From JAXMAO01 sp046350375 (lineage in GTDB: Bacteria > Planctomycetota > Phycisphaerae > UBA1845 > UTPLA1), in NCBI GenBank assembly GCA_046350375.1, contig JAXMAO010000020.1:1-11599 (forward strand): 11,599 nt of DNA, read 5' to 3'. The first letter of the stretch is position 1, and every line of letters begins with the position of its first letter. The position numbers and the translations under genes were made by a program. The notes beneath the pieces are model-generated. The model had not been told where the DNA came from. It saw only the letters and a program-made list of their open reading frames with translations, and ran no database searches. This document shows, in pieces, positions 1-5,514 of this stretch.

Positions 1-609
1 CGCCAGCGGCGGGACCCCGCGACTGACCCCCTCGGGCACCAGCAGGTCGTCGCCTTCGGCCAGGTCGGAGCGCAGCTGCGTCAGCGCCTTGTCGGCCGCG
101 CGAAACTCGGCGATGGCGGCGCCGATCCGCTCGACCGCGCCGCCGTCGGCCGGCACCAGCCCGCCGCCGAGAGTCAGTCGTTCGAGATCGGCCGCGCAGC
201 CGCGGCGCAGCAGCAGGTCGGCGAGTTCGAGCCGCCAGCGAATGACGGCGAAGCGCCGCGCCGGGTCTGTGAGCCACTCGGCATGATCGGTCGTCGCGAG
301 CAGCGCTCGATAGGCGGCCGCGGCGCGGGCCAGATCGGCGGCGCGCTGCGTCGCGTCGGGGTTGTTCCAGGCGGCCTGGGCACAGGCCCGCGCCAGCCAC
401 ACCTGCGTGACGCCCGGCGCCGGGCCGAGCAGCTTCTCGAGCGGCTCGGGCATGCCTTCCTGCGCCAGGCGCTCGGCGACGACCGCGTCGGCCCGCGAGA
501 GCTCGCCGCCGGACGTCTGGCCGCGCGCCGCGGCGACGATCGCCAGCCCGCCGCAGGCGGCCATCGCGGCCGTTCGGATGGCCCGGCGAACCCGTGCACT
601 TCGTTGCAT
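1..609 (-). CDS. Exported helical (possibly TPR-like) protein, 3' end outside window
   Basis: An open frame of 203 codons starts at ATG 609-607 and runs off the left edge without a stop. The N-terminus is a clear export signal: MQRSARVRRAIR, then a hydrophobic stretch (AAMAACGGLAIVAAA) and a possible cleavage site near ARGQ (residues about 28-31). The rest is rich in Ala, Leu and Arg, with helix-like segments such as AAYRALLATT and RLELADLLLRR that suggest a TPR-like solenoid, though no clean TPR consensus is seen. It starts 7 bases after the stop of the second exbD, so it is very probably the last known gene of the vWA/ExbB/ExbD operon. A likely role is the periplasmic partner of that complex, which is inference from position. 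No convincing Shine-Dalgarno sequence precedes the ATG, so translational coupling is likely. An overlapping minus-strand frame at 174-599 is a shadow: it is Arg/Pro/Ser-rich and has no signal sequence. Confidence 0.75.
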   Translation of the reverse strand, partial: MQRSARVRRAIRTAAMAACGGLAIVAAARGQTSGGELSRADAVVAERLAQEGMPEPLEKLLGPAPGVTQVWLARACAQAAWNNPDATQRAADLARAAAAYRALLATTDHAEWLTDPARRFAVIRWRLELADLLLRRGCAADLERLTLGGGLVPADGGAVERIGAAIAEFRAADKALTQLRSDLAEGDDLLVPEGVSRGVPPLA

Positions 610-616
610 GGCGTGA

Positions 617-1111
617 CTATGCCCCCGGCGGCGGTGGCGCGACGCCCACCGCCGCGCCGGCATCGACCGCGAACTGGACGTTTCGGAAGCCGGCCTTCGT
701 CGCCGCGTCCATCGCCGCGATCACGTGTCGGTATGGAACGCTGGCCGCGGCCGAGACAACCACGCGGCTGTCGGCCGTGACGCCGGCGCGGCTCTTGCTG
801 CGCAGCAGCGACTCGAGCGAGTCGAACGAATCGTCGGCGATCGGCTGGCCCATGACCGCGAGCCGGTAGGGTCGCGAGCCGCTGCCGGCCAACAGGTCGA
901 TGCGAATCGGCGGGACAATGCTGACGGCCGGGCCGGCGTCGGGACCGACATCGCGCGGCAGCTGGGCCGCGAGCCCGAGCTCGTGCACCGTGAAGGCCGA
1001 GCCGAGCATGAGGAAGATCAGAATCACCATGACCACGTCGACCAGCGGCGCCAGGTTGGGCGCGGCGTCGAGCGGGCGGCGGCGGGGGTCGCGGCGGGCA
1101 CGGCGCTGCAT
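617..1111 (-). CDS. exbD: ExbD/TolR family biopolymer transport protein (second copy)
   Basis: The 164-aa protein has the ExbD/TolR layout: a short basic cytoplasmic N-terminus (about 1-18), one TM helix (about 21-42, LAPLVDVVMVILIFLM) and a periplasmic domain. Asp25 in PLVDVV aligns with the TM aspartate of E. coli ExbD (PFIDVM), which carries protons. The C-terminus ends in a Pro-rich stretch (VAPPPPGA). ExbD proteins pair inside an ExbB pentamer and couple proton flow to movement of TonB or TolA. The start ATG (1111-1109) shares one base with the stop of the preceding exbD (TGATG), so the two are translationally coupled. Its sequence differs from its neighbour, which suggests an ExbD heterodimer. 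The stop is TAG. The family call is secure; the cargo of the system is not known. Confidence 0.9.
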   Translation of the reverse strand: MQRRARRDPRRRPLDAAPNLAPLVDVVMVILIFLMLGSAFTVHELGLAAQLPRDVGPDAGPAVSIVPPIRIDLLAGSGSRPYRLAVMGQPIADDSFDSLESLLRSKSRAGVTADSRVVVSAAASVPYRHVIAAMDAATKAGFRNVQFAVDAGAAVGVAPPPPGA

Positions 1112-1533
1112 CAGCCGCCCTCCACGATCGGTTCGGCCGCGAACGTCACCTTGGCGATCTTCAGCCGGGCGCAGTGCACCATGATCGGCTCGATGCAGCG
1201 GAACGGCAGGTCGCGGTCGGCGCGAATGGTGCAGGTCACGCCGGCGTCGCGCTCGACCTCGGCCTCGAGCCGCTCGGCCAGCTCGACCGGCGTGACGGGC
1301 TGATCGTCGACGCTGTAGCCCGCGCCGCGCTCGGTGTTGCGGACGTTGACCACCAGCCGCCCGGCGCCAGACTGCGGCGCGGCGCTGCTCGACTGCGGCA
1401 GCGGCACGGCGGCCTGGCGGCGCTCAATCAGCTTGGCGGCCAGCATGAAGAAGATCAGCAGGCACATCATGACGTCGACCATCGGCGCCAGGTTCAGCGA
1501 CATCGAGGCGGGCTCGCGTGGGCGGCGACTCAT
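1111..1533 (-). CDS. exbD: ExbD/TolR family biopolymer transport protein (first copy)
   Basis: The 140-aa protein has a basic N-terminus, one TM helix at about residues 15-36 (NLAPMVDVMMCLLIFFML) and a periplasmic domain. Asp20 in PMVDVMM matches the essential proton-carrying aspartate of ExbD/TolR. The family's usual periplasmic elements can be followed: a strand GRLVVNVRNTE, the segment VTPVELAERL, a TIRADRDLPF strand and the closing VHCARLKIAKVTFA. It starts 9 bases after the end of exbB with AGGGATCCGCC before the ATG, and its stop overlaps the start of the second exbD. It should form the ExbD part of the proton channel with the ExbB encoded just upstream. Confidence 0.92.
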   Translation of the reverse strand: MSRRPREPASMSLNLAPMVDVMMCLLIFFMLAAKLIERRQAAVPLPQSSSAAPQSGAGRLVVNVRNTERGAGYSVDDQPVTPVELAERLEAEVERDAGVTCTIRADRDLPFRCIEPIMVHCARLKIAKVTFAAEPIVEGG

Positions 1534-1542
1534 GGCGGATCC

Positions 1543-2064
1543 CTATCGAAGGCCCGTGGCGCCGCGGAGCGAATAGGGCCGCGGCGTCGCGGCGGGCGGC
1601 GGCGGCGGCACCGGCGTAGTCGTGTCGATCCGCGGCGTGCGCGGCGCGATCGTCATCTCGCCGCTGGCGGGCCGGAAGTGCTCGAGCAGGCCCTGCACGG
1701 TCGCCGCGGCTTCGCTGGTCAGCGCCTCGATGCGGTTGCGGCAGACGCCGAACATGCCCAGCGCCAGCACCGCCAGCGCCAGGCCGAGGAACGTGTTCAC
1801 CAGCGCCAGCGAGATGCCGCCGGCCAGGTCTTCGGGGCGGTAGCCGCCGTGCGTCTCCTGCATCTTGCCGAACGCGCGGATCATGCCCAGCACGGTGCCC
1901 AGCAGCCCCATCAGCGGACCGAGGTGGCCAAGCACGTGCAGATACTCGGCGCGGCGCATCAGGCGGTTGGTCCACAGGTCGGAGGTGTCGCGGGCGATTT
2001 CGCTCATGGCCGTGAAGCCGTGCCGCCCCTGCTTGAGGGCCGCCAGCAGCGTCTGGCCGAACAT
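1543..2064 (-). CDS. exbB: MotA/TolQ/ExbB proton channel protein, C-terminal part (TM2-TM3)
   Basis: This 173-aa frame holds the conserved core of the MotA/TolQ/ExbB family: cytoplasmic loop (1-44), TM2 (about 45-66, LGPLMGLLGTVLGMI), TM3 (about 82-107, GGISLALVNTFLGLALAVLA) and a cytoplasmic tail that becomes Pro-rich (PVPPPPPAAT). Thr56 and Thr91 correspond to the two pore threonines of E. coli ExbB (Thr148 and Thr181). The family normally has three TM helices. Here TM1 lies in the preceding frame (2065-2313), in the same phase and separated only by TAG, directly followed by this ATG. The fragment could be translated by restart at TAGATG, or the two parts may be one 256-aa gene with a premature stop. 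No good Shine-Dalgarno sequence precedes the ATG. The real stop is TAG at 1543-1545. Confidence 0.82.
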   Translation of the reverse strand: MFGQTLLAALKQGRHGFTAMSEIARDTSDLWTNRLMRRAEYLHVLGHLGPLMGLLGTVLGMIRAFGKMQETHGGYRPEDLAGGISLALVNTFLGLALAVLALGMFGVCRNRIEALTSEAAATVQGLLEHFRPASGEMTIAPRTPRIDTTTPVPPPPPAATPRPYSLRGATGLR

Positions 2065-2313
2065 CTAGCGGCTGTGCTGAAGCTGTAAGTTGCAATCCTT
2101 GAAGCGCCGCCCCTCGAGCGTTTCGCGGGCGGCGTCGATCTCGGCCGGCGGCGCGAGCGTCGCGCGGCGGACGGTGCGGAACTGCTCGACCAGGATCGCG
2201 ACCGCGACGACCGAGAGCAGCACGATGATCGCCCCGGGCGCCTCGGCCCCCTCGACCAGCAGCCGCAGGAACGACTTGTTCGCAATCGCCAGCATCAGGT
2301 CCGTGGTGTGCAC
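2065..2313 (-). CDS. exbB: MotA/TolQ/ExbB proton channel protein, N-terminal part (TM1) ended by an in-frame TAG
   Basis: The 82-aa frame begins at GTG 2313-2311, preceded by GGAG at 8-base spacing; an ATG at residue 7 is a second choice. It contains a periplasmic N-terminus, one TM helix (about 26-45, PGAIIVLLSVVAVAILVEQF) and the start of the cytoplasmic loop (EIDAARETLEGRRFKD), exactly what precedes TM2 in planctomycete-type ExbB proteins. It stops at TAG 2067-2065 and the next codon is the ATG of the downstream part in the same phase. The last codons include TTA, rare in this GC-rich DNA. TAG ends two other genes of the operon, so general amber recoding is unlikely. It is either the broken N-terminal half of a pseudogene, a sequence error, or a real split subunit. 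It lies 46 bases after the vWA gene. Confidence 0.65.
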   Translation of the reverse strand: MHTTDLMLAIANKSFLRLLVEGAEAPGAIIVLLSVVAVAILVEQFRTVRRATLAPPAEIDAARETLEGRRFKDCNLQLQHSR

Positions 2314-2359
2314 GATGGCTACTCCGCCTCTCTGCGCGCGGCCGCGGGCGCCGCGCGAT

Positions 2360-3019
2360 TCATCGCAGGCCGACCTCGTCCTCGGTCACGTGCTTGAACG
2401 TTCCCCCTCCCAGCTCGGCGATCTGCCGCAGCACACCGCGTCCGGCCAGGCCGGCGTCGAACAGGAAGAGAATCGTGTGGACGATCGGCCGCTTCTCGCG
2501 CGGCGTCGCGCGCAGCAAATCGAGAATGGGCTCGTTCTGGTCCGCAAAATCGCCGTCCGACAGCAGGTAGAGCACGTCGGGCCGCTGCGCCAGCCCGCGC
2601 CGCACGGCGTCCAGCGGCTGGGTCTGCCCGCCGGGAATGATCCGCCGGATGGCGTCGAACGCGAACTGCTTGTTGTCGGCACTGGCCGGCAGCAGGGACG
2701 GCGAGAGCATCTCGCACGGGCCGGCTGAAAACCAGATGACGTTGAAGCTCTGCTCGCTCGAAAGCGAGTGAATCGCACTGATGAGTTCGCGCTGCAGCAG
2801 GTGGAACGAATCCTGCATCGAGCCCGATCGGTCCAGGACATAGACGAACGACCGGCTGGTCTCGGGCTTGCCCACGCCCCACAGGCTTCCGGGCGGAATC
2901 GGCAGGGCCGCGCCGCCCAGCCGTTCGCCGCGCCGCGCCGTCGCGGTTCGACCGGCCGCGCCGGCCCCGGCCCCCACGCCGATCAGGTCGCCGGCCGGCG
3001 GCCCGTCGTTGGCGTTCAC
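2360..3019 (-). CDS. von Willebrand factor A (vWA) domain protein
   Basis: The 219-aa frame has a Gly/Ala-rich linker (about 1-45), then a vWA domain (about 57-215). The MIDAS metal site is complete: D-x-S-x-S at 63-67 (VLDRSGSM), Thr133 in GGQT, and Asp155 in LLSDGDF. vWA domains with MIDAS bind protein partners through a divalent metal. The start is a GTG (3019-3017) overlapping the stop of the upstream frame by 4 bases (GTGA), with no strong Shine-Dalgarno sequence. Upstream of this GTG the same frame stays open and reads as a natural Pro/Gly linker (GVPPVQAAPPGARSGR), while the competing frame turns Arg-rich. The protein is therefore probably the C-terminal part of one membrane-anchored protein whose N-terminus is at 3016-3447. 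On its own it has no signal or anchor and would be cytoplasmic, which does not suit a gene directly upstream of exbB. Confidence 0.85.
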   Translation of the reverse strand: MNANDGPPAGDLIGVGAGAGAAGRTATARRGERLGGAALPIPPGSLWGVGKPETSRSFVYVLDRSGSMQDSFHLLQRELISAIHSLSSEQSFNVIWFSAGPCEMLSPSLLPASADNKQFAFDAIRRIIPGGQTQPLDAVRRGLAQRPDVLYLLSDGDFADQNEPILDLLRATPREKRPIVHTILFLFDAGLAGRGVLRQIAELGGGTFKHVTEDEVGLR

Positions 3020-3447
3020 TCGCCCGCTGCGCGCGCCAGGCGGAGCGGCCTGTACCGGCGGTACCCCGCCGGCGCGGGCTGTGCGACCGGGGGCGCACCG
3101 GTCGTCTCGTCGGGGCGGCCGTCGGCGAAATTGCGATCAACCAGGGCCCGCAGGTCGGCGATCGGCGGGGCCGGCTCGCGACGAGATTCCTCCGCGGGCG
3201 CGGGCGGCAACGCTTCGGAAAGCAGCGTGACTTCGAACTCAGCCCTCGGCCGGAGGGGGGCGACATTGGCCCGCGCGACGGGAATCACCGAAAACCCGGC
3301 CATCACGCCGGCATGAATCGCAAGACTGGCGACCAGCGACAGCAGCCCAACCGGCAGCGCGGCATGGGCGCTGGCGGACGGTCGCGGTACTCCCGCGCCA
3401 ATCCACGGAGCTAACCTATTTTGAATAATGACGTTACGCTGACGCAC
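3016..3447 (-). CDS. TonB-like membrane anchor with Pro-rich periplasmic stalk; probable N-terminus of the vWA protein
   Basis: The 143-aa frame starts at a GTG (3447-3445) with a weak GAG six bases upstream. The first codons are unusually AT-rich, so the true start is uncertain. A TM helix lies at about 31-56 (LLSLVASLAIHAGVMAGF). It contains S41-x-x-x-H45, the spacing of Ser16 and His20 in the E. coli TonB anchor (SVCIHGAVVAG), through which TonB contacts ExbB/ExbD. After the TM comes EFEVTLLSEALPPAP and a Pro/Ala-rich stretch, again like TonB. From about residue 129 the sequence becomes YRRYRPLRLARAAGE, which looks off-frame. One added base in the C run at 3064-3067 would join it to the vWA frame, giving a 362-aa protein. 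The ExbB/ExbD genes follow directly. It begins 59 bases after folD on the same strand. Confidence 0.6.
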   Translation of the reverse strand: MRQRNVIIQNRLAPWIGAGVPRPSASAHAALPVGLLSLVASLAIHAGVMAGFSVIPVARANVAPLRPRAEFEVTLLSEALPPAPAEESRREPAPPIADLRALVDRNFADGRPDETTGAPPVAQPAPAGYRRYRPLRLARAAGE

Positions 3448-3490
3448 CGGTTTCTCGCATGGCGGTCCGCGGATTGCGGCCCGCCGTCGA

Positions 3491-3498
3491 GATATATC
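3491..3498. promoter_or_regulatory. AT-rich palindrome in the folD / vWA-operon gap
   Basis: The 59-base gap between folD and the TonB-like gene holds the perfect 8-base palindrome GATATATC, which stands out in DNA of this GC content. Read on the minus strand it offers TATATC as a weak -10 element about 45 bases upstream of the GTG at 3447, without a good -35. It may be the operon's own promoter or an operator. No further support is visible. Confidence 0.2.
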
Positions 3499-3506
3499 GG
3501 ACTTAT

Positions 3507-4376
3507 TCAGCGTAAAACTTGCCGCTCAGCCGACGTAGCGACATTTGCCAGCAGCTTGGCGACGGTCACTGGGCCCACCCCGCCCGGCACCGGTGTGATC
3601 CAGCCGGCAACTGCCTGAGCCTGATCGAAGGCCACGTCGCCCACCATCCGCGACCGGCCGTCCGGCCCGGGGAGCGTGTTGGTGCCCACGTCCACCACGA
3701 CCGCCCCGGGACGGACGTGGGCCGCGCCGATGGCGCCCGCCCGGCCGATGGCCACGATCAGCAGCTCGGCCTGGCGCGTCAGCGCGGGCAGGTCGGGCGT
3801 TCGGCTGTGACAGATCGTGACGGTCGCGTGCCGCGCCAGCAGCAGCGCCGCGACCGGCTTGCCGACGATGTTGCTGCGTCCGACCACGACGGCGTGCCGT
3901 CCGGCCAGGTCGAGCCCGCTCGCCAGGGCGCAGGCGAGGGCGGCCTCGGCCGTGCAGGGGGCGAGCGCCGGGCGCGCCATCCAGACCAGCCCGAGGTTGG
4001 CCGGGCTGACGCCCTCGACATCCTTGCGCGGATCGATCTGCGCCTGGAGCGCGAACGGATCCAGCCCGGACGGCAGCGGCGTCTGGAGGATGATGCCGTG
4101 CACGGCGGGGTCGTCGTTCAGCCGGTCGATGGCCGCTTCGGCGTGCGCCGGCGCGGCGCCTGCGGGCAGTTGGACGATGCGATGGGCGATGCCGACGCTG
4201 GCCGCGCCGCGGGCCTGCGACTGCGCGTAGGCCGCGGCCGAGGCGTCGTCGCCGATGAGAACCGCCGCGACGGTGGGCTGCGCGCCGCGCGCAGCCACGA
4301 GCGCGGCGACCTGCTCCTGCGTGCGCGAGTTTATCTCGCGGGCGAGGGCCTTGCCGTCGATCAGTTTCGCGGACAT
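3507..4376 (-). CDS. folD: Bifunctional methylenetetrahydrofolate dehydrogenase/cyclohydrolase FolD (atypical active site)
   Basis: The 289-aa protein is full length for FolD, the cytosolic enzyme that interconverts 5,10-methylene-, methenyl- and 10-formyl-tetrahydrofolate with NADP. Family landmarks run in order: Tyr50, GIILQTPLP (94-102, with Gln98), DPRKDVEG (115-122), PCT (140-142), the NADP-site GRSNIVGKP (166-174), VTICHSRT (186-193), VDVGTN (228-233) and TPVPGGVGPVTVA (261-273). Two active-site positions are unusual. The lysine four residues after the tyrosine (Y-V-x-x-K; Lys56 in human MTHFD1) is Gln54, codon CAG. The Asp of KDVDG (Asp125 in human) is Glu121. In the human enzyme this lysine is needed for cyclohydrolase activity, so that half-reaction may be weak or lost here. 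The start is ATG with no clear Shine-Dalgarno sequence. It lies 87 bases after the TIM-barrel gene and 59 bases before the vWA/Exb operon on the same strand. Confidence 0.93.
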   Translation of the reverse strand: MSAKLIDGKALAREINSRTQEQVAALVAARGAQPTVAAVLIGDDASAAAYAQSQARGAASVGIAHRIVQLPAGAAPAHAEAAIDRLNDDPAVHGIILQTPLPSGLDPFALQAQIDPRKDVEGVSPANLGLVWMARPALAPCTAEAALACALASGLDLAGRHAVVVGRSNIVGKPVAALLLARHATVTICHSRTPDLPALTRQAELLIVAIGRAGAIGAAHVRPGAVVVDVGTNTLPGPDGRSRMVGDVAFDQAQAVAGWITPVPGGVGPVTVAKLLANVATSAERQVLR

Positions 4377-4463
4377 GCGTGTGGCCCGGAAGCGTGGCGG
4401 GGGCGGCGCCGGTTGTCGTCGGACGGCCGCCTGGCCGCGCGACCCGGCGCGCGGCGGACCGCG

Positions 4464-5378
4464 TTACACCGGCTGCGGCTCGGCCGGTCGCCCGGTGCGG
4501 AAGCGCGGGGCGTTCTTGTCATTGCGATAGGCCGTCAGCTCGACCGTTTTGGCGTCCAGCAGTCCGCGGAGATACTTCTGCGCGTCGGGCAGGACGCGCT
4601 CGGCATCGGCCAGACCGGCGTGCCAGAGCTTCGGCCAGTCGAACATCAGGTAGCCGTCGAACGCCAGCCCCTTGAGCAGCTCGACCTGCAGCGGCACGTC
4701 GCAGCGCCCCTTGCCGGGCGGCTCGATCGACTCGACCGCGCCGCCTCGGGCAAACACGCCATCCGTCATGCGGACCATGCCGATCAGCCGGCCGAGCCGC
4801 TTGAGCGACAGCGACGCCGGCTCGCCGCGCGTCAGCGCGGCAAACTGCGACCAGCAGGCGCGGACCGCCGGCGAGGCGGCCGCATCGACCCAGTACCACA
4901 GCGACTGGCTGTCTACAAAGTCGCCGCTGTTTTCGATCAGCAGGGTGACGCGGTGTCGCTGGGCGAACGCGGCCAGGCCGCGCAGCGCCGCTGCGACGCG
5001 CTGCAGCACGGTGTCGCGCGACTCGTATCCCAGCAGGGCGCGCGGAATCTCGCCCGCGAAGACGCGCACGTGGCGGCAGCCGAGCTTCCCGGCCAGCTCG
5101 ACATATTCGCGCGCCTCGGCCTGGTTGGCCGCCACGCGCCGCGGATCGCGGTAGTGAAAGGCCGCCGAACTGCAGAGGCACACCAGCTCGACGCCGGCCT
5201 CGGCGAACAGGGCGCGCGTCGCGGCCGGGTCGGCCGCCAGCTCGGCACACAGCGGCAGATGCATCTGGCCGCACAGGCCGCGCAGCTCGATTCCCTGGTA
5301 GCCGAACGCCTTGGCCTTGGTCACGAGGGTCGGCAGGTCCCAGGTGGGACAGGCGACCGATGAGAAGCCCAGTTTCAT
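4464..5378 (-). CDS. Sugar phosphate isomerase/epimerase-like TIM-barrel protein
   Basis: The 304-aa protein fits the xylose isomerase-like TIM-barrel family (AP endonuclease 2 fold) that isomerises or epimerises sugars with a divalent metal. The first strand MKLGFSSVACP, the second GYQGIELRG with Glu31, the strand VTLLIENSGD with Glu149, and GYLMFDWPKLWHAGL (242-256) match the family order. Two usual ligand positions look replaced: the Asp of the typical 'WD' strand falls in ACWSQFA (Ser), and the His of the 'HVKD' strand falls in GMVRMTDG (Arg). The last acidic residue, usually Glu, is Asp247. The substrate cannot be named. The start ATG has GGAG six bases upstream. There is no signal peptide, so it is cytosolic. 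It is followed by folD 87 bases on. Confidence 0.82.
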   Translation of the reverse strand: MKLGFSSVACPTWDLPTLVTKAKAFGYQGIELRGLCGQMHLPLCAELAADPAATRALFAEAGVELVCLCSSAAFHYRDPRRVAANQAEAREYVELAGKLGCRHVRVFAGEIPRALLGYESRDTVLQRVAAALRGLAAFAQRHRVTLLIENSGDFVDSQSLWYWVDAAASPAVRACWSQFAALTRGEPASLSLKRLGRLIGMVRMTDGVFARGGAVESIEPPGKGRCDVPLQVELLKGLAFDGYLMFDWPKLWHAGLADAERVLPDAQKYLRGLLDAKTVELTAYRNDKNAPRFRTGRPAEPQPV

Positions 5379-5404
5379 GCCCGTCTCCGCGATGCGAATC
5401 AGCT

Positions 5405-5432
5405 ACCTTAGCCGGTCCGGCCGGCGGGTCAA
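5405..5432 (-). promoter_or_regulatory. Candidate sigma-70-type promoter of the TIM-barrel gene
   Basis: On the minus strand TTGACC (5432-5427, 5 of 6 to the -35 consensus) and TAAGGT (5410-5405, 3 of 6 to the -10 consensus) are 16 bases apart. Transcription would begin near 5398, about 20 bases before the ATG at 5378 and just upstream of its GGAG. The spacer is GC-rich (GCCGG TCCGG CCGGC can pair). Found by eye only. Confidence 0.4.
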
Positions 5433-5514
5433 CGGGTGGGCGGGCGCGCGGTGTTTGCGGGGCGGCGTACGGGGCTGGCGCGGCCCGGTCGGTGGCGGGT
5501 CGAACCGCGCCGGC

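Noticed and set aside
174..599. A minus-strand frame near the left edge
   Set aside because: A different frame, open from 609 to the window edge, has a signal peptide and couples to exbD; the 174-599 frame is Arg/Pro/Ser-rich.
2065..2067. TAG read as pyrrolysine or another recoded amino acid
   Set aside because: TAG is used as an ordinary stop for exbB, the second exbD and the plus-strand gene in this window, and nothing like a downstream recoding element was recognised.
1174..2088. A 304-codon plus-strand open frame
   Set aside because: Antisense to exbD and exbB, rich in His, Arg and Gln, without motifs; a shadow frame.
3519..5363. A 614-codon plus-strand open frame
   Set aside because: It lies antisense to folD and the TIM-barrel gene, both with clear family motifs. 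Its product is Arg/Gly/His/Gln-rich, as expected of a shadow frame in GC-rich DNA.
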